Assembly: GCF_963675165.1 (NCBI RefSeq)
Contig: NC_087386.1
Span: 3,102,169-3,166,168, forward strand
Source: Halichondria panicea
Lineage: Eukaryota > Porifera > Demospongiae > Suberitida > Halichondriidae
Length of the DNA: 64,000 nucleotides
Direction of reading: 5' to 3'
Every line of letters starts with the position of its first letter. Within the stretch, counting starts at the first letter, position 1. Below, one piece after another: positions 10,983 to 22,700 of the stretch. The notes under the pieces are model-generated. The model was given only the letters and a program-made list of their open reading frames with translations. It made no database searches and was not told the DNA's origin. Made by a program: the position numbers and the translations under genes.

Positions 10983-11747
10983 AGAGATACAAAAGAAAGG
11001 GGATTGGAAACGAAATTTTTACGAAATTTTTGCGTGAAGCATTCCGTGTTATAGGGCGTGGCTAAAACTACAAAGGATTATATTTATAGTCAGCATGCTC
11101 ATTACCAGTCTTGACTGCTCTACAATGTGCTGTACATAGAAACAGTGAAATTGATCATTTTTAATGTTGATTTTTCTAAAAAGTAAAGAGAATTTAGCTC
11201 TAAAAAGTCGACTAAGCCATGCAGCCACTATTACTAGACAAATAAATGCTATGCAAGAAGAAATAGCCTTTACTATGAAGTCGTAGGAGGGACAGGCCCG
11301 TGGCGTGTCTAAAAGTATACTAAAGCAGTTTGAAGGACTATACTGCAAACGTTTATGAACAGTACAGCTTATTTATAGCATGAAGCCATTCTATGTAGCA
11401 CTTAGATACATAATAACCAAGTCAAGCAATGTCCTTTGCTGTTTTGACTTCACAGGAGGGACAGAGAAAAGTTGACATAGAGTAATTCAAGCTAAACTCA
11501 AAAAAATTGGAAACAGAGTAAAGACAACGGACTTAGAGCTTGTCAGTGGTATAAGCTTACTTCTCTCAAGTATCTCCCAGGCCCTGAGTGATCTCTAGTG
11601 GATAGGAGAGCTAGAAACCAGGGATACAAAACTTTTCCATGTAATTATTTGCGAGCGCAATAATTACACGGAGTGCTTCACCGGATGTCAGTCCTTTTAC
11701 ATAGGGCGTGGGCGGTCGTTTCCAATCCCCTTTCTTTTGTATCTCTG
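10983..11747. mobile_element. 765 bp non-autonomous DNA transposon, 8 bp target duplication
   Basis: Terminal inverted repeats AGAGATACAAAAGAAAGGGG (left 10983) and its mirror CCCCTTTCTTTTGTATCTCT (right, ending about 11746), continuing as ATTGGAAACGA. ATTATACC flanks both sides (10975-10982 and 11748-11755). The TIR resembles that of the neighbouring 2.5 kb element, so this may be a deleted relative. Subterminal GTGAAGCAYTCCGTGT blocks are also inverted. It contains no convincing protein. Confidence 0.85.
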
Positions 11748-12142
11748 ATTATACCATAGATAAAGAAGAGAGGGATTGGCAACGGAAGTAAATTTCATGT
11801 AAATTTGCTGAACGATGTGTGTTGCCCCCCGAACTACGCCGCGGTTGCCCTTCCCCACGCCCACCAATGAATTACTAGGCAACCAATGTGCATGCACAAT
11901 GGCTGAAGCAGGTTCAAGCTGTTGCTGAAGTTGACTTTCAGATGCTGTCAGAAAAGAAATATCCAAGAAAGAACTACAAGTAGATACTACTCGTGCAAAG
12001 AAGGCTAGAGAAATTGGACAGCATTTGTTGTTGTTTGGTAAAGATGATGATCTTTTTGTTACATTTTGTCAAACTTTAGTAACTGCCCTGAAGTCCTGTT
12101 TCACAGCTTAAGGTCAAAAAAACTGCTGAGTTAAAGCTGTGG

Positions 12143-12824
12143 ATGGCATATCATACAGTAGCTACAAGCCAAATAAGCACTCTTTGGACTCAACTGTGTT
12201 TAAACATTGAGACTTTGGGAAAGGATCCTTTACTAATTCAGAGTGTTGCTAGATCCCTTTTTGAGATGTTACTGAAGAAACAGTTTGGCTGTGATACTGG
12301 TCCTGTGACTCGTGCAGCTACTGTTGATGTCGAATTTAATAAAGATGAGTTAAATGCACTGCGTTATGCATGTGGATACGTGGCGCTTAAGCTTCTACGC
12401 AAGTACGAGAGAGAGAGAGAGAGAGGAGGCGAAAAATTTGATCAATTTGAGATGTGTCTTGGAGAAATGGCTGTCATGGGAGAACCAACAGATTTTACTC
12501 AATACACTACAGAGTGGATGGGGTTTATTCCCATTGAATGACGAATCTTTTCGATTTTTTTGTACTGTGGAAGGTGTTGTTCGCACTACATTACCAAGAG
12601 TTGTTGTCTCTGAGGATTCTAACTGTAACAGAAAGACAATTGTTGATGCCGTCGGACAAAATGAAAATGTACTATTCTACTGGAGTTTAGTTTCTCAAGA
12701 TATTGATGAAGAAGAGTGGTCTTCTGAATTGTTGTCGGAGACAATTAATTTGTGGGTAACAATTCGGGGCTTCTCATTGGCATCACATTGGTTGGAGGCA
12801 TACAAACGTGCACAAAAAAATTAG
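12143..12824 (+). pseudogene. Frameshifted ORF of unknown function inside the P-like element
   Basis: The reading frame from 12143 (MAYHTVATSQIS, LFEMLLKKQFGC, NALRYACGYVALKLLRKY) stays open to about 12515. There it continues into a second frame that runs to 12824 (LFPLNDESFRFF, IVDAVGQNENVLFYWSL, GFSLASHWLEAYKRAQ). The shift falls in the GGGG run at about 12517-12520, where one fewer G would keep the frame. A GA microsatellite (12408-12425) lies inside the coding part. I do not recognise the protein. The opposite-strand transposase fragment suggests a two-gene element carrying an accessory or captured gene. Confidence 0.5.
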
Positions 12825-13144
12825 TGAAGAAGAGCACTGGTATCAGGAAGACACTGAGCTAATTCGTATTTTGCATTCTATATAATTATGTATTTTGTAA
12901 TAATAATTAGAAGTCAAGGAAATATTATAGGCGTCAACCATTGCATGTACAATTAATTATAAAAATAAATGTACTGCATGTATCTATAGAGTTGGCTATT
13001 TAGCATTGGTCTTTCTTGAACACTTTCTTTTTGGTAATGGGGAATTCATATCGTCATTAACTGTGATGTCTTCGTCTCTAAACAATTGCCTCTTTCTGCT
13101 AGAGTTCCCTCTCACTGGGTTTAAGGCCAAACTCTTTTGAACCC

Positions 13145-13562
13145 TCAATGCATTGGCATTTCAGAGGCACTGTTAATTGTGGGATTTTCATTTCTATGTC
13201 CTCTTGCCCTTTGTTGGCCAAAATAATTCTCCAATGGGTCTTGGGTTAACCGCTCACTTAGTAAGAATAAACTTTCTTTCTCGTGCTTGGTCAGCAAATA
13301 TTGACTGAGCTCAACAAATGAGTTAACTACAATGAGAAAGTGGAGACGTAAACCCAATAGACAGTATACATGCACACCAGAAATTTACCAGTAAGTTTGA
13401 GGCCTTCAAAGGTTTGAGTATACTTATGGTGAAATGATGGTATTTCCAATCTGAGCCGGCAGATCTAACCTTTGCCTCATTTTCCCAGTCAGTTAAATAT
13501 TGCAAAAAATCATCTCGTAACCACTGTTGAAGCAAAAAATACACTTTCACAACGTACCACAA
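13145..13562 (-). pseudogene. Transposase C-terminal fragment, P-element/THAP9 type
   Basis: Two minus-strand segments. The upstream one (13390-13562) reads FLLQQWLRDDFLQYLTDWENEAK and then KASNLLVNF. The downstream one (13145-13325) reads VNSFVELSQYLL, then LLSERLTQDPLENYFGQQRA and GHRNENPT. The QDPLENYFGQQR-x5-RNENPT signature resembles the C-terminal region of P-element and THAP9 transposases. A short intron or gap near 13326-13390 separates them. No N-terminal THAP zinc finger or complete catalytic core is seen, so the copy is not autonomous. Confidence 0.6.
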
Positions 13563-14334
13563 CCAACTCTAGCTACGGCATAAAAACAGTACACACACCA
13601 AATCTAGCTACCTTCTTTGTCCAATAACGGTATACTTTATAGAGCAAATTCTCGGCTTTCTGCCCATGGGCCACTATTTCTCCTGTGGAAGGATTTAATA
13701 ATTGTTGACAGGTCATTTCTATGCATTGGTCATTCAATAATAGGTGTCAGTGATCTAGACATCCACATACAAATCACTAGGAAGCAAATGGTACATAGCC
13801 AAACACACTATCGCAAACTATCGTCACTATTTCATCACTATTTCAATGCCAATTGCACTTGAGCTATTCAAGCTTTCATTGTTTATTTCTATCAATCAAC
13901 ATGTCTGTTAAGCTTTTATATACAGTAAACACTATCAATACAATGAACTTGCTTTTCAGAGGTACATAGCCAATTCCACAATTCCAAAAACACTTACTTT
14001 TAAAACAAGCGCCCAACTAGAGTCAAACGTCTTTAGCTAACAAGATTACTAGCCACGTGGCATACATAGTATACTATTTAAAGTCTTTATCCATATAAAA
14101 TCCTTTGTTACTGTACAGAAAAGGCATAAAACACTTTCCCGCGAGGCAAGCGGGAGTCTCTGGAGGGAAACCGCGGCGTGGTTCGGGGGACAACACGCAT
14201 CGTTTTGAGATTTAACCACACCCCCTGCACAAAAGTCTACGTTTTGACTTCCGTTGCCAATCCCTCTCTTCTGATTATACAAGTACATGGCGATATGAAA
14301 TTAACCCCTCCAAGTCGGCAGTCATGGTATTTGG

Positions 14335-14369
14335 TAGCCTCGAGACCAGGCCGATCGGCCTCGAGGCTA
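14335..14369. mobile_element. 35 bp palindromic insertion with 9 bp target duplication
   Basis: The insert is a near-perfect palindrome starting TAGCCTCGAG and ending CTCGAGGCTA. GGTATTTGG flanks both sides (14326-14334 and 14370-14378). Without the insert and one duplicate, the LINE frame reads on without a break (VMVFGESTRS), so the empty site is known from the host protein. Similar palindromes occur at 46222-46292 and partly near 26065-26095. Confidence 0.75.
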
Positions 14370-15659
14370 GGTATTTGGTGAATCAACAAGGTCACGTACC
14401 TCTGGACGCCAGTCCTGTTCCTTCTCTGTTTGCTCGGAAATTATCCAGGAGGTAGATAGTTACAAACACCTTGGTGTCCTTCGCTTAGTGTCTACTTCTG
14501 GCTCCCTCAGAATCTCGGGACGCTGCTCAGCGGGTAGGAGTGCTTCTTTGCCCTGAACTCTGTGGGCGCAAGGTTCGGCTGCCTCCACCCAATCACCTCT
14601 CACAAGCTTTACTCCTCACTCTGCCTTCCAATTATGCTCTACGGATCAGAACTCTGGTCCCTAACAAAGAGCGATCTCAACATGTTGGAGAGAACTCACA
14701 GGAAACTACTTTGCACAATTCAAGGCCTGCCTACCAGATGTCCGTCACTCACCCTCACCAGCCTTATTGGCTCGTTGGAGATCTCGGCATTGGTGGACTG
14801 CAGACAGCTTTGTTTCATTAACTCTGTTGCATGCATGTCTTCAGAAGATCTCCCGAAGAAGATTATGGTAAAAAGACTTCTTGCTGACTCTCCATCCAGT
14901 CTGTTAAAAACATGGTCCACACTCGTCTCATCTCGTTGCTACTCTTCACTCTCGTCTATGATCGCAAACGGGAAAAACAAAGGATCTTTTAAGGCAGCTG
15001 CAAAGAAATTTGTACTAGTCACGCAATACATCAAGATGACAGACACATGCACAAATCTCCCTATCTCATCCCTCCCCGCCCATCTAGGTCGCCCTTCGAT
15101 GCTATGGTCATGCTGTCAGCTGGATTGTTCTCTGCATGGCCCCTCAAATTTCAGAATCAGGCTCCTAGTGGGCTGTGACGGGCTGGAGCTGGATGCGTCC
15201 AGGTTTAGATACCGCAACAGAGGAAATATCTCTCCCGGGGATGCATCGTGTAAACTATGCAACACTGAAGAAGAATCACCTTCACACTTTTTAGTAAGTT
15301 GCCCTGCTCTCTCAGCGTGCAGACATGTTCTCCTGCAGGATGCCCCAACCTGCGTCAGTGTTCACCTCCCCCACGACCCAAGGGCACTACATGACACCCT
15401 CTACAATCTCCTGCAAGGCCTTGTCTGGCTGAAAGCTGCCCACGCGCAAGAGTGGCTCTTGCTCTTCATCAAAGATCTAAGGCAAACCCGCGCTGATCTC
15501 CTTCTCACACGCACATTGGTTTAAAGCTCCACCCTCTTGCTGCGTGTTATAATACCCAATTTCAATATTCTTTTTTGTCTGCCCAATGGGCTACTCTTCA
15601 TTAATTGGAGGCTACAAAGAAGAAGCAAGGGAGTGGTCTGGGACCAGATAGCCATCTTG

Positions 15660-16150
15660 CAGAGCAGAGGAGGTTGGTCCTTTTAATGACATTCCAGGCC
15701 AAATTGCTTTTCGTTTTTGCTGACTCAGCAGTATAACTGACTGGATCTAGCTAGTATGGGTATTATGTGCTGATAGGGTTAGGTCCAGTAACCATCATAG
15801 ACACCAAACACAACTAGCTGTCAACAGATTCAGCGACAGAAACCGTGCAGAAATATTGTCTCATGAATCAGTCGCCCTCTATAACATAGACTCGTGATTA
15901 GGCCGCCCAACTTTTAGAGGGCGGCTAAAATAGAGACTAGTGAAGTATACAGTTGTTGTTTGCCAAAATTAGAGTATAATATTATACGTATTTGTATCTA
16001 GGGCCTAGGGGGGGGTACTCTTTTTGTAAACTGGTATAGAAAATAAACATTCAGGGGTACACTTTTTAGTGTAGACTATCACTTGGGGTACTCTTATCAG
16101 TTTAGGTACACAAATAATTCTTTTGACGGTACCTACTCTTCCATATTATA
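15660..16150. other. Intergenic stretch without a recognised gene
   Basis: This lies beyond the LINE target duplication and, before that insertion, would have been the upstream region of the Death-domain gene. It holds a small hairpin (GCCGCCC...GGGCGGC, about 15902-15928) and a G run at 16009-16016. No exon is visible. Confidence 0.45.
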
Positions 16151-16722
16151 ATGAAAGCACCGCAGGTGCTGATGCCTCGGTGGAGGTGCCAAAGCTACAT
16201 AACATAAAACTACTAGCTAGCTTTTATACACTGTCACATTGATTATAATTATCATGATGAGAACATTATTTTTTAATTTTGCTATTGTGAAACTCAAATA
16301 GTAGGTAATGATCGACCATGATTGTTGTTAAAAACGATCGATGCCAAAAGTTCAAGTTTAGCTGCAAGTCAGCAGAGCCTTGCAGCTCTCTTCTCACTCT
16401 TGTAGCTAGCGTTCTAGTGCAGAGCTAACTACTAAGTAGAGTAGCAACACTCGGTGAACAAGTTTTGCTACGGACTCTTCTGAAAAGGCTGCAATGGCAT
16501 TCCAAGTAAGCAAAACTCAAGAACGAAGCTTTATTTTGCAAATCCACAAATAGCATGCCAAGAAAACATGACTAGAAGCCTATAGAAACTCTTACTTGCA
16601 CTTCATTGATCCTTGAGCAGCTGAAATAGTCTACACACACACACACACACACAGACACACAAACACACTACGTACCGTACCGTATAGACTTACCTCGCTT
16701 GCGCATGCGCACCGAGGCATAA
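16151..16722. repeat. Dispersed repeat, family R1, copy 1
   Basis: Begins GAAAGCACCGCAGGTGCTGA and TGCCTCGGTGGA, and ends TTGCGCATGCGCACCGAGGC. The ends are partly inverted repeats of each other (TGCCTCGGTG and CACCGAGGCA). It shares long blocks with 19311-19828: ATGATTGTTGTTAAAAACGA, AGCGTTCTAGTGCAGAGCTA and GGCTGCAATGGCATTCCAAG. A CA microsatellite (16632-16652) precedes the right end in every copy. Its right end lies 130 bp upstream of the ACTR6 start codon. Confidence 0.8.
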
Positions 16723-16852
16723 CTAGATCTAGCTCTATACAGCCTCTCATCTGGACACACTTCTGCAGTCAAGGTGCGGCTAATTTGTGAGTGGTACATG
16801 TGTACATGTGTGTGGCCATAGCATGGCATGTGGTGGAACGTACCTCGCCTCG

Positions 16853-18219
16853 ATGGACACAATCATACTGGACAATGGGGGATATTCTCTGAAAGTTGGT
16901 GGCTCTCCTAGCGACTCACCCAAAGTTCTTCCTAACTGCATAACCAGGTTTGTTCGATCAAAAATCTATGATCAAAGCTAGTCTCTGCAGTTCTGATAAT
17001 TATAAATCACTACAATAATAATTTAGGCATTTTAAACCCTAAATGAATTGGTAGGCTTTGTAGTGTTATCTAGTGTTATCTAGTGTGCTAACACAGCTGC
17101 CTTTATCCATGCCACAGGTCAAAAACTGAGCGTCGAAAGAACTTCATCTCAAATCAAGTCGACGATTGTAAGGACCTCTCTGGTCTCTATTACCTTCTTC
17201 CGTTCCAAAAAGGCTACCTGGTCAATTGGGACACTCAACGACAAATATGGGACTATGTGTTCGGGCAAAACATTCTCAACATCAAAACCTGCAATCACTC
17301 GCTAATTGTTACTGAGCCGATTTTCAATTTTTCTTCAATCCAAGAAAACATGGACGAGATTTTCTTTGAAGATTACAAATTCCAGGCTCTTACAAGACTA
17401 CCTTCATCTACACTGTCATCGCACAATTACTCGCACACGCATTCCAATACTCTTTGTACTCTAGTGGTTGACAGCGGCTACTCCTTTACACACATTGTCC
17501 CACATTTCAGAAACAAGATGATCCCAAACGCTACGCTAAGAATCGATGTTGGTGGAAAACTTCTCACCAACTATTTGAAAGAGACAGTGTCTTATAGACA
17601 GCTCCATGTTCTGGACGAAACGTATGTGATGAATCAAGTGAAGGAAGATGTCTGTTATGTGTCGGGGGATTTTCGGAAAGAAATGCTGTCTACACATGAT
17701 AGGGGCAACTCAATTTCGTGCGAGTACGTCTTGCCGAACTTTAGCCACCACAGAAGAGGGTACGTAAAAGATCGCGAAGATAAGACAAAGAACATGGACG
17801 AGCAAAGTTTGGTGCTTGGTGTAGAGAGAATAGCAACTCCAGAGATTCTTTTTTACCCTTCAGACATTGGAGTCGAACAGATGGGTATTCCTGAAGCCAT
17901 TGTGCACTCTATATCACTGACTCCCAAAGAGATGCATCCTCATCTTTACTCTAATATTGTCTTAATGGGGGGGAACGCCATGTTCAGTGGGTTGAAAGAT
18001 CGAGTGGAAGATGAGGTCAGAAAGTTGGCTCCCTCGGACTATACTGTCTGTGTTACTGCGGGTGATGATCCGATCACGTACTCGTGGTTTGGTGGGAGGG
18101 TTGTGGCTGACGAGACGAGTGATGTGGAACCAGTCACATCTGCGGAGTACAAGGAGTTTGGCCAAAACATTTGCCTGAGGAAATTTGGTGAACAGATAAC
18201 TTGGTGTCCTGACATGTGA
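16853..18219 (+). CDS. ACTR6: Actin-related protein 6 (ARP6)
   Basis: Two exons (16853-16947 and 17118-18219) join inside an Arg codon and give 398 residues, against 396 in human ARP6. Diagnostic stretches are MDTIILDNGGYSLKVG, LLPFQKGYLVNWDTQR, IVTEPIFNFSSIQENM, VVDSGYSFTHIVP, VGGKLLTNYLKE, QLHVLDETYVMNQVKEDV, EILFYPSDIGV and ITYSWFGGR. ARP6 is a nuclear subunit of the SWR1/SRCAP remodelling complexes that deposit histone H2A.Z. The ATG at 16853 gives the family's N-terminus; an in-frame ATG at 16787 would add an unrelated 22-residue leader and is rejected. The start lies 130 bp from a dispersed repeat end, so the promoter may overlap the repeat. Orientation is tail-to-tail with GUSB. Confidence 0.96.
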
Positions 18220-18702
18220 TGTTTTTTCCCCCACATGCATAAATTAATTATTATCGTATTTAATATCAATAATTATGACCTGTCAGGTATATATATTACC
18301 GGTATAACAATATCCTCATCAGTGTTTTAATCATATAAACGTTGTCATACATTATTTGTTTTGCATGCAGATGACAATTGATGCGGTATAGTTAGCTATA
18401 TAATTAGTCAGGCCACGCCCTTCCAAAAAAAGAGGCTGGGTACGAAAATAACTGTATAGCAGGGAATTATCGGGGTACAAATTAATTTTAGTCAATTTGT
18501 GGATCTTATTTTCGTGGTTTGTGTCTTGCACTTGCAGGTAAAGCTCAACATCGCTTGTTTCGTGGGTAAAATATTCGTGGTCCAGTGTTCAACACAAAAA
18601 CCACGAATATTTTGCCCCCAGAAAATTACCAGCTACACAGTATACAGTGGAAATGATGCACCCGGAAGTAAGTAATTAAAAACACAAAATTAGATTTTCA
18701 GT
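18220..18702. other. Tail-to-tail spacer with a fold-back repeat
   Basis: Lies between the ACTR6 and GUSB stop codons, so it holds both 3' untranslated regions. From about 18447 to 18650 it carries a diverged fold-back related to the TACCGTATAGCG family: GTATAGCAGGGAATTATC on the left, GAAAATTACCAGCTACACAG on the right, and an inner pair AATATTCGTGGT/ACCACGAATATT. I saw no AATAAA for ACTR6 close to its stop. Confidence 0.5.
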
Positions 18703-19759
18703 TTACAAGTTTGTTTCGACAGGACAGTGACTGGCGTAATGACCTATAAATGGTGTATCGTAACACAGTTGCACTCCAGCTGCCAGAGAGTGATAACGGG
18801 CTCTTATTAAGTTGGCAGATGCCTTGGGTTTTCTCTGTCTTGTCAACACTCCTTTCTTATTGCCATTTACTCGAGTGGTTGCTGTGGGGAGGAGAGGAAT
18901 AGATCACCTTACCTTAATTAATGTCTACAATGAAAGTTTCGTTTGTATATTATAGATGTACATATAATTATAGTAATACGTATACTGTATATGTATGTAC
19001 GTACATGTACAAGTAAGCTTCTAAATCGGACTATGACATTAAGAAGATAGTACACAAGTCACGCAAATATTCAAGACCTCCTTTGTACAGGAAAAGTGAT
19101 TAAGCAGACACGTATATAATTATGGTACGATTTATACCTTGTTTTGTTTCAAAATCGGCAAAGGTCCAGACCATTTCTCCTACTAAAAACTTTTTCTTGT
19201 ACATATCAAACACAGAGAACATATGAGCGAACAACTCCACCTGTGAGGAGGGGGCGTTAGTCTATCAGAGTGAACAACATGGTACATGAACATTACTGAA
19301 ACACCTGCAATGAAAGCACCGCAGGTGCTGATGCCTCGGTGGAGATGCCAAAGCTACATAACATAAAGCTACTTTTAATAGCAGTCCAATAATTACAATC
19401 GTGCATGCAAACTCAAAGAGTGGGTAGTGATCGACCATGATTGTTGTTAAAAACGATCGATGCCAAAAGTGCAAGTCTAAAATTAATGGCTGCTATCTGC
19501 AGAGCCTTACAGCTCTCTTCTCACTTTTGCAGCTACCAATAGCTAGCGTTCTAGTGCAGAGCTAACTACTAAGTAGAGTAGCAACATTTGGTAAACAAGT
19601 TTGGTTACGTGCTCTTCTGAAAAGGCTGCAATGGCATTCCAAGTAAGCAAAACTAGGCATAACTCGAGAACAAAGCATTATTTTACAAATCCACGAATTA
19701 AAATCCAAGTAAACATGACTAGAAGCCTATACTTGCACTTGATTCATTCTTGAGCAGTC

Positions 19760-19793
<34 letters not shown>

Positions 19794-22700
19794 GTATACC
19801 TCGCTTGAGCATGCGCACCGAGGCATAATTACCATTGCACTGTGTATAGCAACATACAAGCTGCAAGCTGTAGATAATGGTACACATACATTTTATGACA
19901 GGATTCTCAAACTTCTGTGACTGCATGAAGCATTGCTAATACTATATTGTCCGTAAACCAATGTCCATGTACTAATTAAGTATTGTGACACAACAGAATT
20001 GTGTAGTTGTAAAGCAATGTATGCATCTTACCTGATACTCCTCAGAGAACATCATAGCGGGTTGCTGCAAAGTTGGAATAGATGTGCTGATCAGAATTCA
20101 AAGGTGATACGTAATGATCAAACTTAAAAGTGCTACACACAACCATTGTGCTACATAGGCCTGGCGGCCTATGCCACTATTTTCGATTAACCTACAACCT
20201 GTAAGTGGTCATTATCTCAAAACTGTTCTCTAGACTCTTGCAATTAGAATTGTACCTCGTGTATCCCAGAAACAGCTTCAGCCCCGTACTCGGCGATGAT
20301 AATGGGTTTCTTATGGTGGGCGTGCCAATCATCCAGCTCATGTGGCAGCAACCAACGGATGGTCTCCGGGTGACCAGGGTCACGGTACCAACCATAGTAC
20401 TTGTTCAAGCAAATCACATCCATGTACTTCATCTGCAGTGCACATAAATTATCATGATACATTGTACTGTTGGACTAGTTGTCACAAGTAGAATTCTTCT
20501 CTAAAACTGAAATCTATGTACGTACATGTATAACTAATTAGGAGCTATCGCAAGTTGCCAGAGTATACAATGAAGTGAAGTACACAAGGTAAACGCGAAT
20601 GAGCTACAAGATAAACTCATAATTTAAATAATGTAACATTGTACGAGCACGTCTTGAATTCGTACATGCAGTGACTATAAGAGTCGAGAAAAACTGGAAA
20701 TAAATTCACTCACAGCCAGTTCCTTGTCACGGGATACCCTGTTGACGAAAGTGATAGGTCTGGTGGGGTCCAGGTCTCTAGACATTTCCGACAACTTCCT
20801 ACAGAGTGGTGTATGATTGCAATCAGCTTATACAAACAAACAGGACACGTACATTAAGAGTGTATGGGACATGGCACTTGATTTAAACATACGGGGGGAG
20901 GGGGGGGAGGGGGGGGGGGGCATGACTACAGTTGAAAACTGGCCATTACCGCACAGAGGAGTATAGATGCAATGGAATCGCAGCTAACTCCTTCTATCGC
21001 AGTTAGACTAGTGTTATAAGGCATGGTTTTGTGATTATGCTAGTGTACTCCACATACTTGAAGTAGTTATCGGCAACCGTGAGCTTTGTCGTGGGCTCGT
21101 TGGCAAGTGACCACATGACAACTGAGGGGTGGTTTTTGTCACGCCCAACCAGCTCTCTCATCACCGCCATGTGGTGCTCCAGAGTTTTGTCATCAAAGTT
21201 CTCTTTCCTGGAAAAAGGGGATTAACATTCTGTCAGTAGTGAATAGTGGTGCAGTACAACTATTGGCTATTATTATAGTGCTCCCTGATATAAAGCAGTA
21301 CACTCCACAACACACACAGTGCATAAACAGTACGTATTGCAATGCAAATGAAACGTAGTGCGATTATGGCGCAACAAACCTTGGATATAATTATGAGCTT
21401 CTGCATACAAGTAGATTAAGCACCCGCGGTGCAGTGTTGCCTCATGCAAGTTTTCTCTCTTGCTCAAACAGTATTTAAGTGTACGTATCCATGGTAGTTT
21501 AGTTACTAGATCTAATTGAGTTAGCAGAAAGTATCCCAGTGGAATGGCTGGAGACCACTGAAAGGACATTGAGCCATGTTGGATTCTTGAGCAGTTACAG
21601 CTAGAATTCGCACACACACACACACACACAAACTAGCTTTACCGTATATTACTGGCGCACGCGCACTGAGGCATATTATCGTTCAAAGAGAAACAGTGTA
21701 AGTACACATGCATAAGCAGTCACGTACAGTTTGAGTCCGACTGCTGGAGTCTCATCAATGACTACGATGCCGTACTTGTCACAGAGCTGCATCTGCTCCT
21801 CTGAGTATGGGTAGTGACTGGTTCTGATCGAGTTCGCTCCTAGCCAGAGCAGGAGGTTCAGGTCCTTCATCAGCAGTGGGTAGTCTAGACCCTTGCCTCG
21901 AATCTGCATGCATTGTCAATGTACTACTCAGTTGAGGATAAGAAAGCAACCAGGATTGCTTGTTGAATGTCTTGCTAGTCACCAGAATGGGGCTGCAATA
22001 ACTCAATCAGTACAGTTCCCACAATAAAATATTTTCTTCTCAACAAAGATGCATGCACAATGTAGTTTGTGGTGCTTACATAATATGTTATAGTTATAAC
22101 ACGGGCACAAGGGATGTATGGAATATATTGCACTGAAACATGAGGGCGTAAGCCCCGAGGGCTGAGTGCAATATATGCCATACATCCCGAGTGCACGTGT
22201 TATAACTAGTTTATATCCTGAGGGCATAGCAACGTAACACTGTCTTAGTAACACAATATAAACTGCACAAAAAGATGACAAAGACAACTCTACACAGCTC
22301 CATCTCTTCTCTCTTCTAGACGCCAGTATATGCAGCGTATAAGATTGGCATGACCGACGAATGGCTTGACACAAAATTGTTGGAGTTCCAACGCTGAAAC
22401 CACTGCAAAACAGCCCCACCCCACTTCTGGTGCTGCAAAACAACCCCACCCCACTACTGCTGCAAAGAAACAGCCCCACCCTACTTACTATTGCTGCCGA
22501 AGAAACAGCCCCACCCCACTACTCGTGTAACTGCTGCGAAGAAACAACCCTCCACTATCCTCGGCATCACAACCAAGCCAAAGAAGCTCGCCTCTACACT
22601 GCTGCAAAACAGCTCAAGCCCCCAGCAAAAAGAGCCGCTTCTAGTGCTATGGTGAAGCAGAATTGACATGCATCACGAAGTCGAGGACTAGGTCTAGGAA

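Larger units (their letters stand above)
11755..14273. mobile_element. 2.5 kb P-element-like DNA transposon, degenerate
   Basis: Ends are inverted repeats GAGAGGGATTGGCAACGGAAG (left about 11768, right about 14249-14268). Subterminal inverted blocks match too (GCCCCCCGAACTACGCCGCGG near 11823 against its complement near 14170). ATTATAC flanks the right end (14274-14280) and matches the copy left of the 765 bp element. The LINE target is restored if both elements and their duplications are removed. A minus-strand fragment resembles the C-terminus of P/THAP9-type transposases, and an 8 bp-class duplication fits that superfamily. A plus-strand ORF of unknown role occupies the other half. Confidence 0.75.
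10762..15648 (+). mobile_element. 5'-truncated non-LTR retrotransposon (LINE) interrupted by other elements
   Basis: The left part (10790-10982) encodes the core of a reverse transcriptase: AILSPLLYSVFVDDLL in one frame and the catalytic YADDLALIADSPEGLQ in another, so a frameshift separates them. After two inserted DNA transposons the same protein resumes at 14281 (WRYEINPSKSAVMVFG), then SYKHLGV, then the ORF 14562-15524 (MLYGSELWSLTKSDLNMLER). It ends in a Cys/His-rich motif (CKLCN-x7-HFLVSC) typical of LINE C-termini. TAGCCATCTTG occurs at 10749-10759 and again at 15649-15659, a likely target-site duplication. I cannot assign the clade with confidence. It is disrupted and cannot be active. 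Confidence 0.88.

Noticed and set aside
16787-16852. Upstream in-frame ATG for ACTR6
   Set aside because: It would add 22 residues unlike any ARP6 N-terminus; MDTIILDNGG at 16853 aligns with the family start.
22003-22669. ORFs on both strands in a GUSB intron
   Set aside because: They reflect a C-rich minisatellite and a palindromic element; no conserved protein motif is seen.
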